A DNA stretch of 64,000 bases from Cranoglanis bouderius (taxonomy: Eukaryota; Chordata; Actinopteri; Siluriformes; Cranoglanididae): contig CM042568.1 of the NCBI GenBank assembly GCA_023630585.1, positions 2,360,516-2,424,515 of the forward strand, given 5' to 3'. The translations under genes and the position numbers were made by a program. Below the pieces are notes generated by a model. That model was given only the letters and a program-made list of their open reading frames with translations. It made no database searches and was not told where the DNA came from. Shown here one piece after another: positions 34,631 through 47,945 of the stretch. Each line of letters begins with the position of its first letter. Within the stretch, counting starts at the first letter, position 1.

Positions 34631-37330
34631 AAATGACAATTTAATTTATGATGTAATTAAAGCCGTAATTCTGTGATTTGAGCTTGTGTTCAATATTTAA
34701 TTTCTACTCCAATAGACTGTGGCAGAGAGCTAAAATGTCTATAACAGCATCGGTCTGTCTGTCAAACAGTATGCAGGGATTTTAAACATTAAAAAAAAAA
34801 GAAAGAAAAGAAATTGTATTCATAGTAAAGTTACCAATTTAACACATTTTTGTATTTAATGCTTAATTCCAAATGGTATGAATTCAGTTAGCATAATTCA
34901 AGGTATTATTTCTTGTGTTTTGGCTCCACCTGCAGGTCAGATCCATCACACACACCCCTTTATATGCTCTATAGCAGGATTCCTTCTTTAACTGTAATTT
35001 AATCGATCTGTTCCCTTCACAGAGTGGTTTATCTTTCAGAGGGAAAAACAAACAAACATATCCTTCTGTTTCCTATTGGACACTACATACACATGGCCTT
35101 TAGGGTATATAATCCCAAACTATTCATATAATCTATACTTATAACCAGCAGCTAGTTCTGTGTTCCAGTTTGGTAAAACTGAGGTTTCAGAGTTGACCGA
35201 GTCCTTTTCAGGAAATAGGATACAGAACCTTTTTGTTGTTGTTGTTGTTGTTCTCTGTCTTTTTTCCCCATTTGATAATAAATAGTGCAATATCTTTTTT
35301 TTTTCTAAATAAATGATCTAACACCTAACTTTATTTCTTCAGCATAAATTATTTATCCATATTCGTTAGATTTTTTTTTCTTTTCTTTTTTTTTAAAACT
35401 TAAAATGGTATGATATATGAATTTTGATTCTGTCTAAATATCAAATATTAAAAAGGAAATGGATAACAACAACAACAACACCACCACCCCTACCCCCCAA
35501 AAAAACCCACTAGTTTAAAACTAACAAACAAAAATAGTTTTTAAAACTCTGAAGCATTTACTGAGGTCTAATATGAAAAGTGTAGATTTATTTATAATTT
35601 AATCATAAAGTGTGAAGTCTAAAGTGACATTGTTTTATTTGTTTTTATTTATTTATTTATTTATTATTATTATTATTTTATCTAGAAATTTGGAGAAAAG
35701 ATAGTAAAGAGCTACAGAATTTTACATTCATTGGAGGTGATTTGCATCTTATATTTTCCTAAAATATAAAACAAGAGGATTCAGTTAACTGTCCATGAGT
35801 GTAGACAGTATACACGAAAGGGTTAACTATATGTTTATTTTTAAACGAACATTAATAAAAAACATTAATTAATATTCATGAACATAATATACTTTCACAA
35901 CATTTTTTTTTTTATAACTTAATCAGTACAAATAATTCAATGCATCACTATATTATTAAATAACACTTACTTACTGTCTTATATAGTTTATTATTTATTT
36001 CAAATTGTGCTTATACTGGATATTTTCCTAATAAATACATTACTTCATTCGTTTGTTTATTCATAGTGTATAAAGGTATTCTACATTATTTACAGTATTC
36101 TAGCACTGTGTATTTATCTACACTCTTAGTGCTCTTGCACTGTAAAGGGTTCTGGGTCTGTCCCTCTGGGGGGAGAAGCTTACAACATGGGGTATATTTT
36201 ATTCTTAGGAAGTGAGGAACCCTTGAGGAACCTTTTTCTCCTTCTGTGTTAATGCACTGCTCTGTAACTGGTAGAATTTTTTTATTCAAATAAATCATAT
36301 TCGCACTCGCAACTATTTGTTCTTAACTGAGGGGTAACAGAGGCTGGATATGAAATATCAGCTTTAATTAATATGAGAAAGGTGTGTGTGTGTAGATCCA
36401 GGACTTTAAAGTGTGTAGGCACTGTTCCTGATTAAACATATACAGTGTTTCCTTGAGGTAATCGTTATAAACACCCTCGTTCCCTGGTGTTAAAATACCA
36501 GTGCTGTTTATAGTCTCATTCTCACCCAGTGACACTTTTAAAGTTCACTTCCTGACTCTAAACACTGGCTCGAGTCTAATTAAAAGCCGAGCTCTGTGCA
36601 TTATTGATGAACACCCGGACGTCTGAAGTGCATACACTCCTTTACTCCACTTTTTCCTGAGCCTTGGCTCGTTGGGAAAAGGTCAGACTTCCTGTTGTGC
36701 GATCTTCAAACCTTTATTTAGCTTAAATACAGGCTTCAGCTCGCTCCCTTCTTCCCCGTGCACACAGGTGATGAGTTTATTCTGTCCTTCTTCCCGTGAG
36801 AAATAATCAGCTACGTTAAAGCGTCTATCTGTTATTGTAGTTATATGTAGTTAATGTATGCATGTACATTAACTACATATAACTTTAAATACTTATAATG
36901 TATGTAATGTATATGTAGTTAATAAAAATAAAAATAGTAGTCTCCGGTACAATGTGTGGAGTTTTATAAGGAAATGAGCTGGTAAGTTTTATTGAGCATC
37001 TTGCAGAACCAGACACAGTTCTTCTGGACACTTTGACTTTCGCACTCGCTTCTTATTTTTGCAGCGAAACCCAGCAGCTTTCATTGTGTGTTTTTTTGCC
37101 TGAAAAGTGTCTCTTATGTAATACGCTGCTTTCTTTAATGACGTAGAAACATTTTTCTGTAACATTTCATTTTGTGCTGGAAAACTAATGTTTGGGAATC
37201 GAAAATGTTTTGTTGTACTGACTTCATAATGTAGACGTCATAAAATAAAAAATCTATAACAAAGTTTGTACTAAAAAAAAAAAAAAAAAAAAAATAGGGT
37301 GCCTAAAACTTTTGCACAGTACTCTACATA
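34631..37330. other. AT-rich unique DNA between transposons
   Basis: No exon found. Contents: (GTT)n near 35233, (TTTA)n near 35646, a MITE-like fragment at about 36117-36260 (TACACTCTTAGTGCTC, then GTAAAGGGTTCTGGG and GAGGAACC), a 20-bp-stem palindrome at 36839-36884, and poly-A at 37273-37293. Confidence 0.55.
36839..36884. repeat. Perfect 20-bp inverted repeat with 6-nt loop
   Basis: AGTTATATGTAGTTAATGTA, then TGCATG, then the exact reverse complement. AT-rich, so it could extrude as a cruciform. Part of the arm (TATGTAGTTAAT) recurs once more about 28 bp downstream. Confidence 0.9.
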
Positions 37331-37332
37331 TA

Positions 37333-38842
37333 CAGGTGCATCTCAATAAATTAGAATGTCGTGAAAACGTTCATTTATTTCAGTAATTCAACTCAAATTG
37401 TGAAACTCGTGTATTAAATAAATTCAATGCACACAGACTGAAGTAGTTTAAGTCTTTGGTTCTTTTAATTGTGATGATTTTGGCTCACATTTAACAAAAA
37501 CTCACCAATTCACTATCTCAACAAATTAGAATATGGTGACATGCCAATCAGCTAATCAACTCAAAACACCTGCAAAGGTTTCCTGAGCCTTCAAAATGGT
37601 CTCTCAGTTTGGTTCACTAGGTAAGCCACAAACATTCATTGCCAAAGAAGCTGGCTGTTCACAGAGTGCTGTATCCAAGCATGTTAACAGAAAATTGAGT
37701 GGAAGGAAAAATTGTGGAAGAAAAAGATGCACAACCAACCGAGAGAACCGCAGCCTTATGAGGATTGTCAAGCAAAATCGATTCAAGAATTTGAGTGAAC
37801 TTCACAAGGAATGGACTGAGGCTGGGGTCAAGGCATCAAGAGCCACCACACACAGATGTGTCAAGGAATTTGGCTACAGTTGTCGTATTCCTCTTGTTAA
37901 GCCACTCCTGAACCACAGACAACGTCAGAGGCGTCTTACTTGGGCTAAGGAGAAGAAGAACTGGACTGTTGCCCAGTGGTCCAAAGTCCTCTTTTCAGGT
38001 GAGAGCAAGTTTTGTATTTCATTTGGAAACCAAGGTCCTAGAGTCTGGAGGAAGGGTGGAGAAGCTCATAGCCCAAGTTGCTTGAAGTCCAGTGTTAAGT
38101 GATGACAGTCTGTGATGATTTGGGGTGCAATGTCATCTGCTGGTGTTGGTCCATTGTGTTTTTTGAAAACCAAAGTCACTGCATCCATTTACCAAGAAAT
38201 TTTGGAGCACTTCATGCTTCCTTCTGCTGACCAGCTTTTTGAAGATGCTGATTTCATTTTCCAGCAGGATTTGGCACCTGCCCACACTGCCAAAAGCACC
38301 AAAAGTTGGTTAAATGACCATGGTGTTGGTGTGCTTGACTGGCCAGCAAACTCACCAGACCTGAACCCCATAGAGAATCTATGGGGTATCGTCAAGAGGA
38401 AAATGAGAAACAGGAGACCAAAAAATGCAGATGAGCTGAAGGCCACTGTCAAAGAAACCTGGGCTTCCATACCACCTCAGCAGTGTCACAAACTGATCAC
38501 CTCCATGCCACGTCGAATTGAGGCAGTAATTAAAGCAAAAGGAGCCCCTACCAAGTATTGAGTACATGTACAGTAAATGAACATACTTTCCAGAAGGCCA
38601 ACAATTCACTAAAAATGTTTTTTTTTATTGGTCTTATGAAGTATTCTAATTTGTTGAGATAGTGAATTGGTGGGTTTTTGTTAAATGTGAGCCAAAATCA
38701 TCACAATTAAAAGAACCAAAGACTTAAACTACTTCAGTCTGTGTGCATTGAATTTATTTAATACACGAGTTTCACAATTTGAGTTGAATTACTGAAATAA
38801 ATGAACTTTTCCACCACATTCTAATTTATTGAGATGCACCTG
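37333..38842 (+). mobile_element. Tc1-like element (copy 2 of a recent family)
   Basis: TA at 37331-37332, left end CAGGTGCATCTCAATAAATT. The right end is inverted and is followed by (TG)n and (TA)n to 38892. It matches 32355-33862 over the full length with only scattered differences. Confidence 0.95.
37596..38561 (+). pseudogene. Tc1-like transposase with two adjacent stops and a lost catalytic Asp
   Basis: Same 321-codon frame as the copy at 32618. A 9-bp patch at about 38096-38104 differs (AAGTGATGA here, CAGTTTCCG there) and creates two in-frame TGA codons after SSVK. Independently, the first catalytic Asp is changed to Gly (FSGESKF). The Trp that is a stop in the other copy is intact here (ENLWGIV), so their lesions are complementary. 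Confidence 0.95.
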
Positions 38843-38860
38843 TGTGTGTGTGTATGTATG

Positions 38861-38894
<34 letters not shown>

Positions 38895-38896
<2 letters not shown>

Positions 38897-39330
38897 TCTC
38901 AATATAAATTATAGATATACACTAGAAATGAGTTAACACTTAAAATTAGAAACATTTTCTGCCAATAGAACTGGAAGACTACTTCAAGCTTAAAATGAGA
39001 AAAACATTTTAGAAATGGGTTTAATCATCTTATATATATATATATATTTTACTGTACATCTTATCATCTTATAATAGGATTTAAGATTTTTACACTTGAA
39101 AATGTAATGTTTTGCAGCGTACACTATAAAACATAAAATCTGAGATTTTAAAATGTTACAATTCTTAAAAGAATGTTCAAATAAAAATGACAAAATAGGC
39201 CATGTACAAATAATAATATATGAAGTAATATCAATTATTGGGTTTTGAAAGTAAGATTGAATAAAAATCTGAAAAGGAGATGCTGTAGCTTAATAAAAAA
39301 TGGTAGGTTTAGTTTGGGATTGATAAAAGG
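38895..39330. other. AT-rich unique DNA, nothing recognised
   Basis: Only a short (TA)n at 39033-39047. Confidence 0.4.
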
Positions 39331-39338
39331 TACAGTAA

Positions 39339-39734
39339 CTATGTTTCCATGCACATATTTTTATGCAAATTTTGGAATATATTTGGATGGAAACACCAGA
39401 TGCGAATAAAGTCTCCAAAAACCTATACACTAAATTGAGATAATTCAGATAATTTTTTTATTTGATAAGAAGACATGCGCATAAACTACGAAAACACATT
39501 TACCGAATAAATTTCTTGATGTGCATCAAAAAAGTCATGTGACTTTGCCTGAACAAATCATGTGACTGGATAATTGGCTAAGAAAAGTATTGATAGTTTG
39601 CATCAGTTTCCCCGGAAGTGACGATCTTGTTCTCTTGAATACACGGGATGGAAACGGTATTTTATTCGCAAATGTTTTATGCGATATTACAATTTTTCGC
39701 ATAAATTAAATCTGCAACTTGGATGGAAACATAG
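39339..39734. mobile_element. MITE-like element
   Basis: Ends are inverted: CTATGTTTCCATGCAC on the left and GTTGGATGGAAACATAG-type sequence on the right (perfect for 12 bp, then imperfect), with internal pairs such as ATGCAAATTT and AATTTTTCGCAT. About 396 bp with no coding capacity. The target duplication is unclear, so the superfamily is not assigned. Confidence 0.65.
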
Positions 39735-39829
39735 ACAGTGTGGGAAATTCAGCTGGACGTGGAAACCTATTATTACTGAAAGATGAAACCGATAAAAAGT
39801 AAAAACATCCGTCTGTTTCAGTAATCCGA

Positions 39830-40215
39830 TCTCAGGTCTCTGACTCTGACCCTAAAGTTGATTATTCTCCTCGAACGGCACGTCTCCAAGTGTTTTATTC
39901 CTCTTACACCACGGCAACTCACCAACGAGTACAATGTTTTATTTATTAAAGAACAACATAAAGTTACAGCTTTACCTCTGACTGTTCCAAAAGCCCTGAC
40001 ACTGGAGACTCCTTCCCTAAATGATAAATAAACATCTCCTTACCCTGGAAAAAAATTGTTTATGTTAATGAGCTGTTACTATGGAAACGATACCATATTA
40101 GAACCAGTGTGTTCGTATAAACCTGCACTAACGTCAGAGCTGCTGTTCTAGAAAACTAATCGACACCTTCTGACCAATCAGAATCCAGAATACACGCAAC
40201 ACAACGGCGCTGTGA
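39830..40215 (-). repeat. Repeat X copy
   Basis: Contains the reverse complements of AATAAAACACTTGGAGACGT, GGAAGGAGTCTCCAGTGTCA, TTCCATAGTAACAGCTC and CTGGATTCTGATTGGTCAGA, in reversed order. Confidence 0.7.
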
Positions 40216-40838
40216 TATGTTATTCGGTTTTAAATTTGATGCTGAAAGGATTTGTGTTTTATTTGATTTCGCTTCTTTGTGATAAGACACACACACCGAG
40301 CACGCTGCCCGGAGAGCTGCTCCAGGTGGTGGTGGTGGTGGTGTTCTTGGTGGTTTTGGAGGAAGCTGCAGGTGTTTTTGCCGCTGTCGTTTTAATGAAA
40401 GATGAAAGTGATAAAGGTGACGGAGGGAAAAATATCCGGTAACCTGAGCTCAAATTCCTGACCAGAGCTCTAATCTCTGATATTAAAAACAGGCCTGGAT
40501 GTGTGATGCAGACTGATGATGGTGGACGTGTGTGAAGGACACAGTGACCACGACCCTGCTCCTACTGTCTCTTGTATCGCAAATAGCTCCTTATAGACCT
40601 TAATGCAGTTATATAGAGAGAGTCGGGTGATAAATCTCCACCGCCTCTGTACTGGACGATCAGAGTGTTGAAGTCACTGTTTCATCTTCTATGCATATCC
40701 AAGAAAGAAATCCAAAATGAAACATATACAGTATGCATTAAGGGTATAACACAAGGTTATTATCTGTATCTGTTTCTGTTAACGCTTAAAATATTCCGAT
40801 CTGTTTTCATATTCAGATTTAAACTCGAAAAGGGGCGT
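40216..40838. other. Nothing recognised
   Basis: An open frame at 40212-40442 with a (GTG)n run has no supporting homology; no gene is called. Confidence 0.4.
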
Positions 40839-40841
40839 GGC

Positions 40842-41120
40842 CTATATATTCAATTCAATTTCTACAGCACATTTAAAAAAAAAAAAAGTCGAAGCTGACC
40901 AAAGTGTAGTTGAGGTTAAAAAGGCACATCGATATTACAGCACAAGACAGGGTACCATAAGACAAAACACAATAACAGATAATAAAATATACAAAGTAGA
41001 AACCCCTGTATTAAAATGATGCATAAAGTAGACACATGACTTAAAATACCAAGGGTTAGATACAGGCATATGTCAAGGAGAAAAGATGGGTCTTAAGGCA
41101 AGATTTAAATTCATCAATAG
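40842..41120 (-). repeat. Common fish retroposon-like repeat, partial
   Basis: Starts TTCAATTCAATTTCTACAGC, then CACATTTAAAA, GAAGCTGACCAAAGTGTAG and GATGGGTCTTAAGGC, as in a widespread fish repeat that I recall. The TTCAATTCAA edge is the 3' tail of a minus-oriented copy. Confidence 0.5.
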
Positions 41121-41555
41121 TAGGATAAAGGATAATAAAGGAGGGGTTTTGTTTGTTTGTTTGTTTGTTTGTTTGTTTGTTTTTCTGTAAGGTTCCTACT
41201 GTATTCCTGGAAAACATCGGGGGAAAAAAAAACAGGGTTATTAAAAATAAAAATCGCTAATTTTAACAATATAGCTTTGTAAGCTGAGTAAGCTAAGACG
41301 CACTTACAGTACTGCTGCCAGTCAAAATGGCATCCTTTAAGCATGAATTTTAAAAAATTACGAGAACTACTTAAAAATGATTTGAAAAAAAAAAAAAGTG
41401 CACTGAATATATATATATATATATATTACATTGAAGTAATTAAATGAATATTTTTTGGAGAGACTGCAGAGGTATGCTGGGATATGTAGAGCAACAACTC
41501 AGAAAAACTTTTTTTTTTTTTTTTTGCACAAAAATTATGGTAAAAAAATTAGAGG

Positions 41556-41956
41556 CTGGGCGATATGACAAAAATATCATAATCACAATATTTCAAGATG
41601 ATGCACAATATGTATCACGATATACCATGTCACACAAACCTCCAGTAAAACAGTAATGTTGCATTAAGAAATAAACTTTAAAAAATGTACTTAATGCTTT
41701 TATTTATTGTTTTTTTGTATATATATATATATATATATATTATTTAACATTGAAAAACAAAGAAGAGGGAACTATAAAAAAAATGGCTAAAAAAAGCTTA
41801 ATGTTTTGCCATTTTAAATATTCAAGCAGTAGAAAACGTTATCAAATCAGCTGATTGGTATTTAAAAAAAAAGATGTCATGATATCTGAGAAAAGTGTAT
41901 AATGTCATAATTTATCGCAATATGGATATTAGAACGTCATATCGCCCAGTGCTGGT
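41556..41956. mobile_element. TIR-type repeat (GGGCGATATGA ends)
   Basis: Left GGCTGGGCGATATGACAAAA, right the inverted GCACTGGGCGATATGACGTT. The interior is rich in ATATCA/TATCGCAAT motifs and has no coding frame. Related copies lie at about 25987-26262 and 52763-53732. Confidence 0.7.
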
Positions 41957-42189
41957 AGTGTTAAGTCAGGCTAAAAACCCAATAGCGTATCTAATTCTAT
42001 TAGTATCTTTGTTCTGTAAGCAGGGTTGCCAGGTTCTGTGTACACTGTAAAATCAGCGAATTGCAGATAGATACTGCGAATTACAAATTATTAAAACCTT
42101 GTTTCGTCCTGTGGGATCCACACCTATAGTGAAGGTTTGTTTATGTATTTATATTCATTCAGGACGTATTTATTGTATGTTCAGTCTGA

Positions 42190-45100
42190 ATAATGTATCC
42201 GTGTTCGCTTACACTCACACTTACACTCGCACTCGCACTCGCATTCACACTCACACACACTTACACTCACACTTATACTCACACACTCACTCTTACACTC
42301 ACACACACACTTACACTCACACTTACACTCACTCTCACAATCACACTCACACACACTTACACTCACTCTCACACTCACTCTCACACTCGCACTCACACAC
42401 ACTTACACTCACTCTTACACTCACACACACTTACACTCACTCTTACACTCACTCTCACACTCACACTCACACACACTTACACTCACTCTCACACTTACAC
42501 TCACACACACTTACACTCACTCTTACGCTCACTCTTACGCTTACACTTACACTCACTCTTACACTCACTCTTACACTTACACTTACACTCACACTTACTC
42601 ACACTCACTCACACTCACTCTTACACTCACACTCCCTCTTACCCTCACACTCACACGCACACTCACTCTTACACTCACGCTTACACTTACACTCACTCTT
42701 ACACTTGCACTCACACTCGCACTCACACTCACACACACTTACACTAACACTTACACTCACACACACTTACACTAACACTTACACTCACACACACTTACAC
42801 TCACTCTCACACTCACACTTACACTCACTTTTACACTCACACTTACACTCACAATCACACTTACACTCACACTCACTCTTACACTCACACTCACTCTTAC
42901 ACTAAGTCTCACACTCACACTCACTCTCACACTCACACTCACTCTCACACTCACTCACTCTTACATTCACTCTCTCACTCACTCTTGCACTCACACTTGC
43001 ACTCGCACTCACACTCACACTTGCACTCGCACTCACACTCACACACACTTACACAAACACTTACACAAACTCTTACACTCACTCTCACACTCACTCTTAC
43101 ACTCACTCTTACACTCACTCACACTCACTCTCACTCTCACACTCACTCACTCTTACACTCACACTCGCACTCACACTCGCACTCACACTCGCACTCATAC
43201 TCACTCTCACACTCACTCTTACACTCACTCTCACATTTACACTCACACTTACACTTACACTCACACTCACTCACTCTTACACTCACTCTTACACTCACAC
43301 TCACTCTTTCACTAAGTCTCACACTCACACTCACCCTCACACTTGCACTCGCACTCACACTCACACACACTTACACAAACACTTACACAAACTCTTACAC
43401 TCACACTCACTCTTACACTCACTCTTACACTCACTCTTACACTCACTCGCACTCACTCTCACACTCACACTTACACTCACTCTTACACACATTCGCACTC
43501 ACACTCACACACTCACACTTACACTCACTCTTACACACACTCGCACTCACACTCACACTCACACTCACTCTTACACTCACACTCACACTCGCACTCACTC
43601 TTACACTCACTCTCACACTCATACTCACTCTCACACTCACACTCACTCTTACACTCACTCTCACATTTACACTCACACTTACACTTACACTCACACTCAC
43701 TCACTCTTACACTCACTCTTACACTCACACTCACTCTTACACTCACTCTCACACTTTTCACTCACGCTCACACTCACTCTTACACTCACACTCGCACTCA
43801 CACTCACACTCACTCTTACACTCACACTTACACTTACACTCACACTCACTCACTCTTACACTCACTCTTACACTCACACTCACTCTTACACTCACTCTCA
43901 CACTTTTCACTCACACTTACACTCACTCTCACACTCACGCTCACACTCACTCTTACACTCACACTCGCACTCACACTCACACTCACACACACTTACACTC
44001 ACTCTCACACTCACACTCACACTTGCACTCACTCTTACACTCACATGCACACTCACACTCACATGCACACTCACACTCACTCTTACACTCAGTCTCACAC
44101 TTTTCACTCACACTCACTCTCACACTCACTCTTACACTCACACTCGCACTCACACTCACACTCACACACACTTACACTCACTCTCACACTCACACTCACA
44201 CTTACACTCACTCTTACACTCACATGCACACTCACACTCACATGCACACTCACACTCACTCTTACACTCAGTCTCACACTTTTCACTCACACTCACTCTC
44301 ACACTCACTCTTACACTCACACTCACACTTACACTCACACTTACACACACACACACTCACACTTACACTCACTCACTCTTACACTCACGCTCACACTCAC
44401 GCTCACACTCACACTCACACTCACACTCGCACTCACACTCACACTCACACTTACACTCACACTTACACTCACTCTTACACTCACATGCACACTCACACTC
44501 ACATGCACACTCACACTCACTCTTACACTCAGTCTCACACTTTTCACTCACACTCACTCTCATTCACTCTCACACTCACACTCACTCTTACACTCACACT
44601 CACACTTACACTCACACTTACACACACACACACTCACTCACTCACTCTTACACTCACTCACTCTTACACTCACTCTCACACTCACACGCACACTCACACT
44701 CACTCTTACACTCACACCCACACTTACAATTACACTCACACTTACACTCACTCTTACACTCAGTCTCACACTCACACTCACACTTACACTCACTCTCACA
44801 CTCACACTCACACTCACTCTTACACTCACACTTACACTTACACTCACACTCACACTTAACTGTTACACTCACACTCACACTCACTCTTACACTCACACTC
44901 GCACTCACACTCACACTCACACACACTTACACTCACTCTCACACTCACACTCACACTTACACTCACTCTTACACTCACATGCACACTCACACTCACTCTT
45001 ACACTCAGTCTCACACTTTTCACTCACTCTCACACTCACACTCACTCTTACACTCACACTCACACTTACACTCACACTTACACACACACACACTCACTCA

Positions 45101-45735
45101 CTCACTCTTACACTCACTCACTCTTACACTCACTCTCACACTCACACTCACACGCACACTCACACTCACTCTTACACTCACACTCACACTTACACTCACT
45201 CTCACACTCACACTCACATTCACACTCACTCTTACACTCACACTCACACTTACACTCACACTTACACACACACACACACTCACTCACTCACTCTTACACT
45301 CACTCACTCTTACACTCACTCTCACACTCACACTCACACGCACACTCACACTCACTCTTACACTCACACCCACACTTACAATTACACTCACACTTACACT
45401 CACTCTTACACTCAGTCTCACACTCACACTCACACTTACACTCACTCTCACACTCACACTCACACTCACACTCACTCTTACACTCACACTTACACTCACA
45501 CTTAACTGTTACACTCACACTCACACTCACTCTTACACTCGCACTCGCACTCACACTCACACTCACTCACACTCACACTCACACTCACTCACACTCACAC
45601 ACTCTTACTCTCACACTCACACTCACACTCACTCTTACTCTCACTCATACACTTACACTCACACTCACACTTACACTTACACTCACACCTCACACACACT
45701 CACACTCACACTTACACTCACACAGACTTCAGGAG
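42190..45735 (+). repeat. 3.5-kb CACTCA/CACTTA satellite
   Basis: Built from 6-mers such as ACTCAC, ACTTAC, ACTCTT and ACACAC with few other words, so several frames on both strands stay open (LTLT, HSHS, SVSV proteins). These are not genes. Higher-order structure is visible: ACTTTTCACTCAC recurs about 180 bp apart near 44098 and 44278, and the marker words CAATTACAC and TTAACTGTTAC recur about 650 bp apart. Confidence 0.96.
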
Positions 45736-46281
45736 GCATTATTTCACACACTATGAGTGGACATACTGTGGGACGCAGGAAGCTGAATCCCAGAAAGATC
45801 GAGCACAACATCTAGAATATTTAGAATTAATCTGTATTTGAAGCAATCCGTCACAAATATTTCGCATGTGATGATGTGAGTAACGTGTGAAAAACATGTG
45901 AAGGTGCATTTCAACATGTTATGACTTCAGACTGCACATGTGAACTCAAATAAACACGTGACCTCATATGAATTAGTAAGGAAGCTCTCTCTCTCTCTTA
46001 CACTCTCTCTCTCTCTCTCTCTCTGTAACACTGGAGACTCCTTCCATAAACGTTAAATCAACGTCTCCTTACAGAAAACATCACCATACCAGCGATTAAT
46101 ACATACAGTATACAACCCAACACACACACAAGCACACGTGTGTACATACAACACACACACAATCACACGAAATAAGCAATCTAAATAATGAATACGGGAT
46201 TTTACACCAGTTCATTTCTGACACAGACGATGGCATCACAAATAATCCTAGCTTTAAATACAACATATTAGCCTTTCTAAT

Positions 46282-46369
<88 letters not shown>

Positions 46370-46489
46370 AGTGTGTGGAGAAGAAAGCAGCAGGAGAAGA
46401 AAAGCCTTATTAGCATTAAAGGATTACATTTTATTACATTAGCTTTTTCATTATTTATTTCTCCTCTAAACGTAATTAAATGAAAATGA

Positions 46490-46546
<57 letters not shown>

Positions 46547-46780
46547 CTCTTGCAGTTTGCCCCCCCCCCCCCCCCCCCCCACCTTATCATCCAGGTGAAA
46601 TAAAAGCAGGTATTAATTTGAGGGAAATGTGATGTGTTTCAACACAACACTGAATTTTTAATCACTGTTTTTTTGTCCTTTCCTTTTTATTTTTTATATT
46701 TTTATTTTTTTTTGCCTCAAATTGAAACAGTGATATGATCTGTCTGTGTTTCATTCACAAATAAACACTCTAACCCCCTC
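45736..46780. other. Unique DNA with microsatellites
   Basis: Contains a repeat X fragment on the minus strand (46025-46085, CACTGGAGACTCCTTCC), (CA)n 46284-46332 with (GA)n to 46367, (CA)n 46496-46545, and a 20-base C run at 46560-46580. No gene supported. Confidence 0.6.
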
Positions 46781-47395
46781 TCTCTGTCTCTGTCTGTCTC
46801 TCTGCCTTTCTTTGTCTCTTTCTGTCTCTCTGCCTTCCTTTGTCTCTCTGTCTGTCTCTCTGCCTTTATTTGTCTCTTTCTGTCTCTCTGCCTTCCTTTG
46901 TCTCTCTCTGTCTCTCTGCCTTTCTTTGTCTCTCTGTCTGTCTCTCTGCCTTCCTTTGTCTCTCTGTCTGTCTCTCTGCCTTTATTTGTCTCTTTCTGTC
47001 TCTCTGCCTTCCTTTGTCTTTCTTTGTCTCTCTGTCTGTCTCTCTGCCTGTATTTATCCCCCTGTCTCTCTCTCTGCCTTTCTTTGTCTCCCTGTCTGTC
47101 TCTCTGCCTTTATTTGTCTCTTTCTGTCTCTCTGCCTTCCTTTGTCTCCCTGTCTGTCTCTCTGCCTTCCTTTGTCTCTCTGTCTGTCTCTCTGTCTTTA
47201 TTTGTCTCTTCACCTTTCTTTGTCTCTGTCTGTCTCTCTGCCTTTATTTACCCCATGTTTGTCACTCTGCCCTTCTTTGTCTCTCTGTCTGTCTCTCTGC
47301 CCTTCTTTGTCTCTGTCTGTCTCTCTGCCTTTCTTTGTCTCTGTCTGTCTCTCTGCCTTTCTTTGTCTCTTGTCTATATGTGTGTCAGTTTCTTT
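46780..47395 (+). repeat. TCTG/CTTT pyrimidine-rich minisatellite
   Basis: Repeats of TCTCTCTGCCTTTCTTTG and TCTCTCTGTCTG, roughly 26-32 bp per unit, with TTCC/TTTA variants. The + strand is almost pure pyrimidine with TG steps, and open frames in all three phases are artefacts. A (CT)n run follows at 47453-47488. Confidence 0.93.
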
Positions 47396-47448
47396 CTCAG
47401 TCTATTGTTTGTCTCTAACTCCCGATTGTCTGCCTGTCTGCCTTTGTT

Positions 47449-47494
<46 letters not shown>

Positions 47495-47664
47495 TCTCTG
47501 TATCTCACTCATGCTCTACATCTCTCTGTCTGTTTCTCGCTGTCTCTCTCTCTCCTCTCTGAGTGAATGGTCACCACTGTCACCTCTCACTAATAAGACG
47601 TGGTGGAAATTGAGTCCTGTGACACTGTTTTTGTCTCAGCCTGAGTTTCTCCTTCTTCTATCTT

Positions 47665-47945
47665 CCATCAAGTTTTCTGACATCTTCAGGATGGAGGAGT
47701 TTACTCTTTGTAGTTTCTCCGTAACATGACAAGATGTTTTTTTGTCTTATTAACTCCGAGAGAGAAAAGAGAGGCTGGTGAGGGAACAAGTGTTTATAGC
47801 TGCTATAACTTAAGTGAGAACAGGAACTAACTTGTTTCTTAACTTAAATGTAACTGTAAATGGATTAAAAAATGTGACGCCATTCTTTAATAAATAATAT
47901 ACTGTAATGGTTGGTGAATTGCTCTGGTAAAACATTTAAAATGCT
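47665..47945 (+). repeat. Repeat X, 3' half
   Basis: TCTTCAGGATGGAGGAGTTT, AGAGAGAAAAGAGAGGCTGG and GTTTATAGCTGCTATAACTT match the second half of the copy at 17370-17995. Confidence 0.65.

Noticed and set aside
40212..40442. 77-codon frame with a valine run ending at a GT donor
   Set aside because: The Val run comes from (GTG)n; no acceptor, homology or second exon supports it.
42190..45735. Interstitial telomere repeat
   Set aside because: Units are TTACAC/TCACAC rather than TTAGGG/CCCTAA.
42099..45815. Very long open frames (up to 720 codons) of Thr-His, Leu-Thr and Ser-His repeats
   Set aside because: They are a by-product of a 6-bp-based satellite lacking stop codons; frames are open in several phases and on both strands with no flanking gene structure.
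46746..47729. 327-codon Leu/Ser/Cys-rich frame resembling a membrane protein
   Set aside because: Encoded entirely by a pyrimidine-rich minisatellite and (CT)n; all three + frames look alike.
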